Origin: Microcella pacifica
GTDB taxonomy: Bacteria; Actinomycetota; Actinomycetes; Actinomycetales; Microbacteriaceae
NCBI RefSeq assembly: GCF_009371975.2
Contig: NZ_VIKT02000009.1
Coordinates: 1 to 64,000 of the forward strand
Length of the DNA: 64,000 nt
Reading direction: 5' to 3'
In this document: positions 25,336-36,012 of the stretch, piece after piece
Position numbering within the stretch: position 1 is the stretch's first letter
Layout of the letters: the number at the start of each line of letters is the position of its first letter
Made by a program: the position numbers and the translations under genes
Notes under the pieces: generated by a model
The model's input: only the letters and a program-made list of their open reading frames with translations
Database searches by the model: none
What the model was told of the DNA's origin: nothing

Positions 25336-26243
25336 AGCAGCTCCTCCGTTCCCGAGCGCCTGACGTAGAGACTCACGAGGATGAGGATCGCCGCCATGAG
25401 CACGAGCGAGAGCGCGGCGGCGGCGGGGAAGTTCTGCAGCACGAGGAAGTTCGTCTCGATGACGTTGCCGATCATGGTCGTGTCGGTCGAGCCGAGGAAC
25501 TCGCGGGACGCATTGATGTAGTCGCCCGCGGCGGGGATGAACGTCAGGAGAGTGCCCGACATGACGCCCGCCGCCGAGAGGGGGAGGGTCACGGTGCGGA
25601 AGGTCACCGCGGGGCTGCCGTAGAGATCGTTGCCTGCCTCGAGCAAGCGCAGGTCGAGGCTCGCGAGCGTCGCGTAGATCGGCAGGGTCATGAACGGCAC
25701 GAAGTTGTAGGTGAGGCCGAAGATCACCGAGAACGCCGTGCCGGTGATCGCCTGCCCCGGCGGCAGGATCGCGAGGGCACCGAGCACACCCGCGATGGGG
25801 CCTTCATCGGAGAAGATCTGCTTCCACGCGAGCGTGCGCAGCAGAAAGGAGATGAAGAACGGCGCGATGACGAGCACGAGGGCGAGGCCCTGCAGCAGCG
25901 GGTAGGGGCGCAGGGTGATGCCGATGAAGTACCCGAGCGGAAACCCGATGAGCAGCGCGAAGAGCGTCGCGAGCGCCGCAAAGCCGGCCGACCGCAGCGA
26001 CTGCTCGCCGTAGGTCTCGAGCACGATGACGTAGTTCTCCCAGCGGAACGCGTTCACGAAGCTGCCGAACCGCACGGGGTCGGGCTCCTGGAAGCTCGTG
26101 ATCACGAGGGAGATGAGGGGCGTGACGAAGAACAGGATCAGGTAGAGGATGCCCGGCAGAAGCAGGAACAGCGCGATGGGGCTGCGCCGTTTCGCCGCGG
26201 GCTCGGCCGCGCTCGTTTGAGCGGAGAAGGCGGTGAAGGCCAC
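25332..26243 (-). CDS. potB: Spermidine/putrescine-type ABC transporter permease (PotB family)
   Basis: 303-residue permease with six helices and an extended basic N-terminus. The EAA-type loop reads LRLLEAGNDLYGSPAVTFRT near residues 198-217. GTG 26243 lies three bases after the potA stop. It forms the channel with PotC. Confidence 0.9.
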   Translation of the reverse strand: MAFTAFSAQTSAAEPAAKRRSPIALFLLLPGILYLILFFVTPLISLVITSFQEPDPVRFGSFVNAFRWENYVIVLETYGEQSLRSAGFAALATLFALLIGFPLGYFIGITLRPYPLLQGLALVLVIAPFFISFLLRTLAWKQIFSDEGPIAGVLGALAILPPGQAITGTAFSVIFGLTYNFVPFMTLPIYATLASLDLRLLEAGNDLYGSPAVTFRTVTLPLSAAGVMSGTLLTFIPAAGDYINASREFLGSTDTTMIGNVIETNFLVLQNFPAAAALSLVLMAAILILVSLYVRRSGTEELL

Positions 26244-26246
26244 GGC

Positions 26247-27467
26247 TCAGTCCGCCCCGAGCTCTGCCTCGAGCTTCTCGCGCGACTGGGTGGCGATCAT
26301 CGACGTGTCGGTGTCGTCCTGGAAGCGCGAGCCGGCTGCCGTGTAGGACTCGTCCGCGAGCCCGAAGGTGTGGCCGACGTCCCAGCTGAGCCAGACCTCA
26401 TCGCCGTCGTGGTGCATCGCGGTGATGCTCGTGTTCTGGGAGAACACGGTCACGACCCCGTGCGTGGGCAGCGTGACCTCGTACTGCGTGCTCACGCCGC
26501 TGAAGGAGACATCTGTCACGCGACCGGGCCCGACGACGTTGCGATCGCTGGACTGCTTCGGAGCGCTGTCGTACAGGGTGACCTTCTCCGGGCGCACACC
26601 CACCGTGACGCGCCCGCGGTGCCGCTGCGCTCGATCGGAGCGCACGTCGATCGTCGTGCCGGAGACGTCGACGGAGATCGAGGAGGAGCCGCTCGACGTC
26701 ACCTCACCGGTGAACAGGTTGGACTGCCCGAGGAAGGTGGCGACGAAGGCCGTGTGCGGAAGCTCGTAGAGCTCCTGCGGATTGCCCATCTGCTCGATGC
26801 GGCCCTTGTTCATGACCGCGACCGTGTCGGCCATCGTCATGGCCTCCTCCTGATCGTGCGTCACGTGCAGGAAGGTGAGACCGACCTCGCTCTGGATGTC
26901 CTTGAGCTCGATCTGCATCTGACGGCGCAGCTTGAGGTCGAGCGCACCCAGGGGCTCGTCGAGCAGGAGGAGCGCCGGGCGGTTCACGACGGCGCGCGCG
27001 AGAGCCACGCGCTGCTGCTGGCCACCCGAGAGCTGCGCCGGCTTGCGGTTCGCGACGTGATCGAGTTCCACGAGCTGGAGAGCCTCGTGCGCGAGCGGAT
27101 CGGCATTCTTGATACCGCGGCGCTTGAGACCGAACGCGACGTTCTCGATGATCGTCATGTGCGGAAAGAGCGCGTAGCTCTGGAACACCGTGTTGACGGG
27201 CCGCTGGTAGGCCCGAGTGCTCGTCACATCCCGACCGCCGATGAGGATGCGGCCGGTCGTTGGTTCCTCTAGCCCGGCGATGAGCCGCAGGGTGGTCGTC
27301 TTGCCGCACCCGGACGGGCCGAGAAGGGCGAAGAACGATCCGGCAGGGATCGTCAGATCGAGTTCCTCGATGGCAGTGAACCCGGGGAATCGCTTGCTGA
27401 TGCCGACCAGCTCGAGGTCGGCACCAGCCTCAGCGAATCCACCCTGCGGAACCTCGTTGTTCGTCAC
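26247..27467 (-). CDS. potA: Spermidine/putrescine-type ABC transporter ATP-binding protein (PotA family)
   Basis: 406-residue ATPase: Walker [10 protein letters not shown] near residue 52, Q-loop [11 protein letters not shown], signature LSGGQQQR, Walker B LLLDEP and H-loop LHVTHDQ. The long C-terminal part (about 270-406) is a TOBE regulatory domain. GTG 27467 has AAGGAG ten bases upstream. It lies 41 bases after potD. Confidence 0.92.
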   Translation of the reverse strand: MTNNEVPQGGFAEAGADLELVGISKRFPGFTAIEELDLTIPAGSFFALLGPSGCGKTTTLRLIAGLEEPTTGRILIGGRDVTSTRAYQRPVNTVFQSYALFPHMTIIENVAFGLKRRGIKNADPLAHEALQLVELDHVANRKPAQLSGGQQQRVALARAVVNRPALLLLDEPLGALDLKLRRQMQIELKDIQSEVGLTFLHVTHDQEEAMTMADTVAVMNKGRIEQMGNPQELYELPHTAFVATFLGQSNLFTGEVTSSGSSSISVDVSGTTIDVRSDRAQRHRGRVTVGVRPEKVTLYDSAPKQSSDRNVVGPGRVTDVSFSGVSTQYEVTLPTHGVVTVFSQNTSITAMHHDGDEVWLSWDVGHTFGLADESYTAAGSRFQDDTDTSMIATQSREKLEAELGAD

Positions 27468-27508
27468 GTCGGTGGTGCTCCTTGGGGAATGTTTCGCGGT
27501 GGTGGTCG

Positions 27509-28717
27509 TCAGGCGCCGAGCAGGATCGCCTGGAAGGCCGCCTGGTACTCGTTCTCCTCCTGGGCCGACAGGCCGCGGAAGATCTTGGTCTGCGCGAGGG
27601 TCGCCTCATCCGGGAAGATGAGCGGGTCGTTGGCGAGGTCGGCGTCGATGTCGAACATCGCCTCGCGAGCTCCCACGACGGGGGTGATGTAGTTCACCCA
27701 CGCGGCGACCTCCGCGGCCACCTCCGGCTGGTAGTAGTAGTTCATGAGCGTCTCGGCATTGGTCTTGCGCGGCGAGCCGATCGGGATGAGGAAGTTGTCG
27801 CTCCACAGCGTCGCGCCTCCCTCGGGCAGCACGAACTTCCACTTCTCGTAGCCGGCCTCGAAGTTGAGGACCGTGATGTCGCCGGACCAGCAGATCGCCG
27901 CGAGCGTGTCCTCGTTCACGAGGTCCTCCGTGTAGGCGTTGCCGCGCACGTTGCGGATCTGGCCGGACTCGACCTGCTCGCGGAAGACGTCGAGGGCGGC
28001 GTTGAACTCGTCGGCCGTGAAGTCGCCGGAGATGTCGACGCCGTTCTCGAGCATGATCACGCCGATCGTGTCGCGCATCTCGGAGAGCACGCCCACGCGA
28101 CCCGCGAGATCGGGGCGCCAGAGGTCGCTCACCGCGCCGACGGGGTCCGTCTGCTCGGTGTTGTAGGCGATGCCGGCGAAGCCCGACTGCCACGGGAGCG
28201 AGTGCTCGCGGCCCGGGTCGAATGCGGGGTTCTGCAGGCTGGGAGCGAGGTTGCTGGCGTTGGAGATGTTGTCCTTGTTGAGAGGCTGGGTGTAGCCGAG
28301 CTGGATCCAGCGGCTCACCATCCAGTCGGTGAGGCAGACCGTGTCGGCGCCGATGTCCTGGCCGAGCGCGAGCTGATCGCGCACCGTGGCGAAGTAGGAG
28401 TTGTTGTCGTCCACCGTGACGAGGTAGTTGACGTCGATGCCCGTCTGCTCCTGGAACGCGAGGAGCGTCGGGTAGTTGCCGTCGTCATCCTCGTCGATGT
28501 AGAAGGGCCAGTTCGCCCAGTTGAGCGTTTTGTCGTCCGCGGACGTGTCCTCAGCGGGGGTGAGCTCCCCGCCCGCATCGGTCGAGCAGGCGGCCAGAGC
28601 GACAGCGGTGGCACCGGCACCCGCACCGGCGAGCATCGCGCGGCGGCTGACCTGGGCGCGCTTGGCCTGCTGGATGAGGGTGCGGATCATCGGGTCTTCG
28701 GGAAGCGGACGGTTCAT
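27509..28717 (-). CDS. potD: Polyamine-binding lipoprotein (PotD family)
   Basis: 402-residue extracellular binding protein for spermidine or putrescine. The N-terminus has a twin-arginine-like SRRAMLAG and a lipobox LAAC (Cys44), so it may be Tat-exported and lipid-anchored. NWANWPFYI after the signal, DTVCLTDWMV and ICWSGDI are typical for the family. ATG 28717 is preceded by AAGGAG. It heads potDABC. Substrate preference cannot be set by eye; the downstream putrescine-degrading genes elsewhere in the window favour putrescine. Confidence 0.9.
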   Translation of the reverse strand: MNRPLPEDPMIRTLIQQAKRAQVSRRAMLAGAGAGATAVALAACSTDAGGELTPAEDTSADDKTLNWANWPFYIDEDDDGNYPTLLAFQEQTGIDVNYLVTVDDNNSYFATVRDQLALGQDIGADTVCLTDWMVSRWIQLGYTQPLNKDNISNASNLAPSLQNPAFDPGREHSLPWQSGFAGIAYNTEQTDPVGAVSDLWRPDLAGRVGVLSEMRDTIGVIMLENGVDISGDFTADEFNAALDVFREQVESGQIRNVRGNAYTEDLVNEDTLAAICWSGDITVLNFEAGYEKWKFVLPEGGATLWSDNFLIPIGSPRKTNAETLMNYYYQPEVAAEVAAWVNYITPVVGAREAMFDIDADLANDPLIFPDEATLAQTKIFRGLSAQEENEYQAAFQAILLGA

Positions 28718-28982
28718 GGCTCTGCTCCTTGCATTCGCGATCAGGTACGTCGGTGTCCTTGCATGCTGTGACAGGTCGATACTGACATATGGACCGCGCT
28801 CGCTGCACTACTTGACGCGGGATTCATCCATCCTGAAACACGATTGTCACGAAATCAGCACATATCGGCAAAGATGTGTGCGGAATCCATCGTCCAGGGC
28901 CGCTACAGTGGTGCCGCAGCGCAGCGTGGCGTCGGGATGCCCCCACGCGATGCGCCCACCGACACCGTCGCGAGGAGAACTG

Positions 28983-30098
28983 ATGAGAATCGCCGTTCCG
29001 GCCGAGGTCAAGAACAACGAGTACCGCGTGGCCATCACTCCCGCAGGAGTGCACGATCTCGTCTCGCACGGGCACGAGGTGCTCGTGGAGGCCGGCGCGG
29101 GCCTGGGTTCGCGCATCACGGACGAGGCCTACGTCGAGCAGGGCGCCCGCATCGTGCCCGATGCGGAGGCCGCCTGGGGTGAGGCAGAGCTGCTGCTCAA
29201 GGTCAAGGAACCCGTCGCGGCCGAGTACCCGCACTTCCGCGACGGCCTCGTGCTGTTCACCTACCTGCATCTCGCCGCGGAGGAGGCACTCACTCGGGCC
29301 CTGCTGGAGGCCCGTGTCACGGGCATCGCGTACGAGACCGTGCAGCTGCCCTCGCGCGGCCTCCCCCTGCTCGCGCCCATGAGCGAGGTCGCCGGTCGCC
29401 TCGCGCCGATCGTCGGCGCGAACGCCATGCTGCGCCCCTACGGCGGCCCCGGCCTCCTCGTCCCCGGCGTACCCGGCACCGACCCGGCGAACATCGTCGT
29501 CCTCGGCGGCGGTGTCGCCGGCACGAACGCCGTGGCCATGGCCGTCGGACTCGGCGCCGAGGTGACCGTGCTGGACACGAACCTGCAGCGCCTGCGCGAG
29601 CTCGACGCCCTGTACGCCGGCCGCATTCGGACGATCGTGTCCAACGGCTACGAGATCGAGCGGGCCGCCGTCGAGGCCGACATGCTCATCGGCTCGGTGC
29701 TCATCCCGGGAGCACGCGCGCCCAAGCTCGTGAGCAACGACCTGGTCTCCCGCATGAAGCCCGGCAGCGTGCTCGTCGACATCGCCGTCGATCAGGGCGG
29801 CTGCTTCGAGGACTCCCGACCGACGACCCACGCCGATCCCACGTTCACCGTTCACGAGAGCACGTTCTACTGCGTCGCCAACATGCCGGGCGCTGTCGCG
29901 GCGACCTCGACCTACGCGCTGACCAACGCGACGATGCCGTACGTGCGCGCGATCGCCAACCACGGCTGGCGGGACGCCCTGCGCGCCGACGGAGCCCTCG
30001 CCCTCGGGCTCAACACGCAGGCCGGCCTCGTGACCAATCAGGCGATCGGCGCGGCGCACGGCCTCGAGTCGGTGGAGCTCTCGGCGGCACTCGCCTAG
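28983..30098 (+). CDS. ald: Alanine dehydrogenase
   Basis: 371-residue NAD-dependent enzyme interconverting alanine and pyruvate plus ammonium. The N-terminus MRIAVPAEVKNNEYRVAITP, LLKVKEP (substrate Lys), the Rossmann motif VVLGGGVAGTNAV near 171 and NMPGAVAATSTYALTN near 300 are diagnostic. ATG 28983 has GAGGAGAACTG just before it. The 265-bp gap to potD holds both divergent promoters, with a TACAGT (28904-28909) as weak candidate -10 for ald. Its TAG stop shares the palindrome CTAG with the stop of the opposing FtsK-like gene. Confidence 0.95.
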   Translation: MRIAVPAEVKNNEYRVAITPAGVHDLVSHGHEVLVEAGAGLGSRITDEAYVEQGARIVPDAEAAWGEAELLLKVKEPVAAEYPHFRDGLVLFTYLHLAAEEALTRALLEARVTGIAYETVQLPSRGLPLLAPMSEVAGRLAPIVGANAMLRPYGGPGLLVPGVPGTDPANIVVLGGGVAGTNAVAMAVGLGAEVTVLDTNLQRLRELDALYAGRIRTIVSNGYEIERAAVEADMLIGSVLIPGARAPKLVSNDLVSRMKPGSVLVDIAVDQGGCFEDSRPTTHADPTFTVHESTFYCVANMPGAVAATSTYALTNATMPYVRAIANHGWRDALRADGALALGLNTQAGLVTNQAIGAAHGLESVELSAALA

Positions 30099-32734
30099 AG
30101 CTCGGGCCCGCCCTCCGCTTCATCGGCGAGCTCGTGCCACCGCGCGCGGACGATCGGTGCTTCCGGCTGCAGGAGCCACACCTCTCCCCCGTGCGCGTGC
30201 AGCGAGGGGGGACGCTCCCGCAGACCGATGAGGGATCTCAGTTCTGAGGGTCCGACCTCGGCGAGGATGATGTCGCACGTGCGTCGCAACTCCTGCAGAG
30301 CGCTCCACCGGGTCGTCCAGCCCTCGACATCGTCGAGGATGACACGCGGCTCGAGACTCACGGCACTGCCCAGCGATGCAGCCTCCTCGGCCGACTGGAG
30401 CACGAGGGCGGGGTGTGCGCGGCCGAGTCGCTCGCCGACCCAGCGCGGTCGCCGAGCGATGACGACGCACGGTCGCGGACCGAGGGCGGTGACGTCGGGA
30501 ACGGGTGGAGGCTGCGGCGCGGGCAGCGGTGGCGCCGTCATGATCTGCACCTCCGCACCACGCCAGCGGGCGCGGCCGGGAGGCGCGCGACGTTCCGGGA
30601 CCGGAGAGACCCTGGAGGGCGAGCTGCTGGTCGCCGTGCCGAGCTCGAGGGTGCTCGGGAAGCGCCCGGCGGTGAGACCCTGCTGCTGCGCACTCGAGGC
30701 GAGTGAGGCGACGACCGCTCCCCCGCGCCGCCGCAGCGCACTCGCAACGTCATCCCACAGTCTCAGCAGTTCGGCGCGCTCATCGCCGCAGCGTCGCAGC
30801 ACCTCGTCGAGGTCGTCGGCGAGGAGGAGCGTGCGGTCAGGAGTTCGGTCGCGGAGCGCGAGGAGCGTCGCCTCGGCGTCCACCCAGTCGACTGACAGTG
30901 TCTCGAGGGCGCTGCCGCTCTCGTGGGCGGCATGCGCGATCGCGGCGAGGGCGCCCGTGCGCCCGCTGCCGGGGGCCCCGACGATGGCGAGCGCACCGTC
31001 GCGCTCGGGCAGCCAGACGGCGCGGGTGCGCCGCAGCCGCTCTGGCTGATCCGCGACCCCGAACGCCCACCCCGTCTTGGCCACGTCGTCGACACTCTCG
31101 CGGGTGACGTCGCGCGGCGTCACGACGGTCGGCAGGGGCGGCTGCCAGAGTCGCGCAGCGTCGGGAGAGTCGCGCCACCGCTCGCGCACCGCCTCGACAT
31201 CCTCGGGCGCGATGAGTGCGGACTGCAGCTCGCGCGTGCCCTCGGCATCGGTGACGAGTGCACGGCCGGGCGGCAGAGCGCGAAGTCGGTGGGCGAGCCC
31301 GGCCCCGAGCATCCCGGCATCGGCGTTGTCGGCGATACGGAAGGAGACGCGGATGGCGCAGTTCGCCGCGATCGCGTCGCGCACCGCGCTGCCGGGGTGC
31401 TGCGTGCACAGCACGAGGTGGATGCCGAGCGATCGGCCGCGTGCCGACAGGTCGATGATCGTGGCGTGCAGCTCGGGGAGGGCCGCGAGCAGTGCCGCGT
31501 ACTCATCGATGATGATCACGAGCCGACCGAGCGATGCTCCGGGGTCGCGGATGTCGCGTGCGCCACGATCGCGCAGCCACCGCTCGCGGCGCTGGATCTC
31601 GGCGCGCAGCGAGGTGATCGCCCGCACCGCGGTCGACTCATCGAGGTCGGTGATCACGTCGAGCGCGTGCGGGAGTTCGGCGAGGTCAGGGAAGCTCGCC
31701 CCGCCCTTGAAATCGACGAAGAGCAGGGAGAGCTCGGCGGGCGACGCCCGGTGGGCCCAGCCCAGCACGAGGGTGCGCAAGAACTCGCTCTTGCCGCTGC
31801 CGGTCGTGCCCCCGATGAGGATGTGGGGCCCCTGCCCGATCGGATCGATCACGCTCTGACCCGCCTCGGAGCATCCGATCGGGATGCCCGACGACGACTC
31901 TCCTGCGGGCTCGAGGCTCGACCACGGCACGTGATCGGGCAGGCGCGCCGACTGCGCCTCGATCGCTCGGCGGCGGCGCTCGCGCTCGGGCGCGCTCCAG
32001 AATTCGGGTCGAGCCGGGATGGGAGCCTGCCCCGCGATGCGCACCGTCATGGTGCTCGCCGTGTGCACCTCGAGCTCGACGTCGGGCCGGAGCGCGCGAG
32101 CAGCCGCATCGCCCCCGGCATCGGCCGGATGGTCGTCGCGCACGTCGAGCACCGTGACGCCGGGCTCGAGTCGCAAGCGAGCGGCCATGGCGCGCGCGGC
32201 CGGCCCGCCGCCGCGGACGGCAATGGCGCCACGAGGCACGAGCACCGGCAGGGCGGGGTGCCAGCTCGCTCGCGCGAGGAGCGCCTCGCGCTGCCGTGCG
32301 TGCGCGCCCGATCGCGACCCTCCGACGTGCACGAGCCCGCCCTCGGGAGCCCGGTCGCTCGGCGCGCGCGCGACCCCGACGCGCACGCTCCCGCTCTCGA
32401 GCGGCGCGGCCTCGGTCGGCCGAGCGGGAGCCAGGGCATCCCGCTGAGCACGCTCTGCCCGGTGAGCCTCCTCGACGAGCCGGGTGTACGCGCCGCACTC
32501 CTCCTCGAACCGCACCGCGCCCTCCCGTGCGCGCCGCCGTGCCGTGCGCCGGCCGTCGAGCATGCTCGCGACGGCGATGACGGGGCTCAGAGCCGCGAAG
32601 ACCAGGACGTAGGGCGAGCCCGTGATGGCGCCGATGAGGACCGCGCCTGCCAGTGGCGCGAGCACGGCGAGCAGCGGGAACGGCGGACCCTCCTGCGGGG
32701 ACGGCTCGGTGGGAGGGGGCGGGAGGCGGCTCAC
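30095..32734 (-). CDS. FtsK/SpoIIIE-domain membrane ATPase, EccC-like
   Basis: 879 residues. Two helices (about 18-59) anchor it in the membrane. The first ATPase domain has Walker A GGTTGSGKS (308-316) and Walker B LVIIIDE (405-411), so it should be active; a second has P-loop GAPGSGRT (586-593) and LLLADDLDE (636-644); a third C-terminal domain has no P-loop. This is the plan of EccC, the motor of type VII secretion, though shorter than ESX versions of about 1300 residues. No WXG100, EccB, EccD, EccE or mycosin gene is next to it. It ends the PFNA-like locus, 93 bases after the zinc-ribbon FHA gene. The GTG start has no clear ribosome-binding site. Confidence 0.82.
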   Translation of the reverse strand: MSRLPPPPTEPSPQEGPPFPLLAVLAPLAGAVLIGAITGSPYVLVFAALSPVIAVASMLDGRRTARRRAREGAVRFEEECGAYTRLVEEAHRAERAQRDALAPARPTEAAPLESGSVRVGVARAPSDRAPEGGLVHVGGSRSGAHARQREALLARASWHPALPVLVPRGAIAVRGGGPAARAMAARLRLEPGVTVLDVRDDHPADAGGDAAARALRPDVELEVHTASTMTVRIAGQAPIPARPEFWSAPERERRRRAIEAQSARLPDHVPWSSLEPAGESSSGIPIGCSEAGQSVIDPIGQGPHILIGGTTGSGKSEFLRTLVLGWAHRASPAELSLLFVDFKGGASFPDLAELPHALDVITDLDESTAVRAITSLRAEIQRRERWLRDRGARDIRDPGASLGRLVIIIDEYAALLAALPELHATIIDLSARGRSLGIHLVLCTQHPGSAVRDAIAANCAIRVSFRIADNADAGMLGAGLAHRLRALPPGRALVTDAEGTRELQSALIAPEDVEAVRERWRDSPDAARLWQPPLPTVVTPRDVTRESVDDVAKTGWAFGVADQPERLRRTRAVWLPERDGALAIVGAPGSGRTGALAAIAHAAHESGSALETLSVDWVDAEATLLALRDRTPDRTLLLADDLDEVLRRCGDERAELLRLWDDVASALRRRGGAVVASLASSAQQQGLTAGRFPSTLELGTATSSSPSRVSPVPERRAPPGRARWRGAEVQIMTAPPLPAPQPPPVPDVTALGPRPCVVIARRPRWVGERLGRAHPALVLQSAEEAASLGSAVSLEPRVILDDVEGWTTRWSALQELRRTCDIILAEVGPSELRSLIGLRERPPSLHAHGGEVWLLQPEAPIVRARWHELADEAEGGPEL

Positions 32735-32827
32735 GCGTCGAGCACAGCAGAAGCACTCATGCGCGACGAGCGGGAATGTGCTCCCGTGGATGCGGACGCA
32801 GCGAGGACGGGTGGGGAGGACCGTGGC

Positions 32828-33696
<869 letters not shown>

Positions 33697-33700
<4 letters not shown>

Positions 33701-36012
33701 GGCTCTCGAACCCCCGCCTCGACCCGCATGCGGTCAGGATACCGCCGCAGTGAACGCGTGGAGAACGCCGCTCCCCAGCGCTGGCGCCGCGTGAGCGGCT
33801 GCAGCAGGGATGCCCGCACGCCGTCGGCGGCCGCCCAGACGCGGTCCGCCTCCTCGTGGTCGGGCTCCTCGGGGGCGTAGAGCGCGCGATCGGCGACGCG
33901 CGCGAGGACGAGCGCCTGCGGGCGGCCGATGACGCCAGCGAGCTCGCGCCGCGTCCCCGTGGCGGGGAGGGCGAGGCCCACATCGCGTGCGGCATCGGTC
34001 ACGTCGCGCCACCCCCCGAGGATGCGCAACGCGGGGTCGCTCTGCCGTCGACGTCGCGCGCGACGCCGACGCTTGAGCAGGGCTATGACGACGAGGGGCG
34101 AGGCGAGCATCCCCAGGATGAGCGCGAGTGGGCCCAGCACGCGGAGCACGGCGAGCACCGTCGCCCAGAACGGGTCGAGCTGCTCGTCGTCGCTCTGCTC
34201 GATCTCGGGCGGTGCTTGGTCCTCGATCGCGGGCGGTTCTTCGACCGGAGGCTGCGCGGGGTTCTGCGGTCGCACGACGGGCACGGGCTCCTCGGGCTCG
34301 ACCGGGGGCAGCTCCCGTCGCTCGGAGACGACGTCGACGGACTGCCAGCCCGCGGTCGTGGAGACCTCGAGCCACGCCGTGCGATCGCTCGCGAGCAGGG
34401 TCGTCGACCCGGCCTGTGCGAGCGGGCCGTAGCCGAGCACGATGCGTGAGGGGAACCCCAGCTCGCGGGCGATGAGCGCGGCCGTCGCGGCGTACTGCTC
34501 GGCATCGCCCACGATGGGCGCGCTGCCGATGAAGTCCTCGAGCCGCGCGAGCGAGTGCCCAGGCCGACTCGGTGCCTCATCCTCGTCGACGCCGTGGGAG
34601 AGATACCCGTCTTCGCGCAGCCTCTCGAGCGCTGTCTCGAGCTGTGCTCCGGGCTCGTCGATGCCCTCGGTGATCTCGGCCACCCAGTCGGTGAGGGCCT
34701 CGGGCACCTGAGCGATGCCGGGCACGGCCGCGGGTCCGGGGGCCGCGGCGCGCAGTCCCGCTGCGGTCTCCGTCGCGTCCAGCACCACGTCGAGCTCGTA
34801 GGTGAGCCCGATCGGTGCCCCGCCCACGAGGGCAGCCGTGCCCGTCGTCGCGTTGTACACGAAGCTGTCCCGCAGGTCATCGGCGTCGTCGGCGAGGATG
34901 CGCACCGCCGCGACCTGGCCGAGGGTGGGCAACCAGACCCCGTGGTCGCGCTCGAGGGTGAGGGTCACCGTCGTGCGCTCGCCGGGCAGGATGTCGGGCG
35001 GGCGCTCCGTCGGGATGCGCACGAAGCTGCCCGAGGCCGAGTCGACGGCGTCACTGCCCACGGCGAAGACGACGCCGTCGTAGCTGTCGAGAGCGGCGAT
35101 GCGGATGCGCGCGCCCGCGGGCGCTCCGTCCACGATCAGCGCTGGGAGCTCCGCGACGGCGGGGTCGAAGACGGCACGATAGGCCGCGAGGGGGCTCGGC
35201 TGCTCGAGCGGCGAGAAGGGACGCTCCGCGGTCGTGCGCAGGACCGTGCGGTTCTCGGGTGGCGCGATGAGGCCCGCGACGGCCGCGCCGGCTCCCCCGG
35301 CGAGAAGCAGCAGCACCGTCGCCGCGGCGAGGGTGCGGACCCCCGCGCCACGGGTCTCGACGGCCGAGGCGGCGAGCTCGTCCCGGCGGCGGTGGCGCGC
35401 CCGCGCCGCCATCCAGAGCAGGAGCGTCGTGGCGAGGGCGATCGTGGTGCTGATGGGTAGGAGCGGGGACTGCGGGCCGATCGCGATCGCCGTGAGGTAC
35501 CCGACGATGGGCACGAGCGCGGCGAGAGCGGGGCGGCGGCCGCGGAGAGCGACGAGGAGCGTCAGGAGAGGGCCGACGAGCAGCAGCACGAGCGCGGGGA
35601 CGAGGAGGGCTTCGTAGGCGCCCACAGGCAAGTCGATCGTCACGAGCTGCCGCCAGCCGAGCACGACACCCGCGAAGAGCTCCGCGAGCCCCTGCGGTTC
35701 CGGCAGCACCCCGTACACCGTGCGCCCCGGCACCGCGAGCGGCACCCCGACGACGGTGAACACCGCGACGGTCGCGCCAAGTGTCCCCCAAGAGGGCCAC
35801 CGGCCGAGCGTCGACGCGAGGGCTATCGCGGTCGCCGCCGTGATCGCGATGACGGCGAGGGTCACCAGCTCGCCGGCGCGGTAGATGGGCCAGAGGGCGA
35901 CCGCGATGATCGCCCACGCGAGCACCGTGAAGATCGTCGCGCTGGCGAGGACCGCGGGGCGCGGGACGGTGGACGCCGAACCCGCGGCGGAGGACGGGCG
36001 GGCTGTCGTCAC
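33697..36012 (-). CDS. Transglutaminase-like membrane protein with degenerate active site
   Basis: 771 residues, TgpA-like layout: about six helices in 20-250, an extracellular region with a transglutaminase-like core near 490-565, a Pro/Glu linker (570-612), another helix (616-645) and a cytoplasmic tail. The core aligns by eye with the usual motifs, but the catalytic Cys position is Ala (GDAEQYA, Ala504) and the His of HAW is Thr (TAW, Thr545); only Asp560 remains. It is therefore probably a pseudoenzyme that binds and does not catalyse. GTG 36012 overlaps the DUF58 stop. In bifidobacterial PFNA clusters the matching gene is called tgm. Confidence 0.82.

Noticed and set aside
30095-30098. 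Shared CTAG of the convergent ald and FtsK-like stops as a special element
   Set aside because: It is simply two TAG stops on opposite strands sharing a palindrome in a compact genome.
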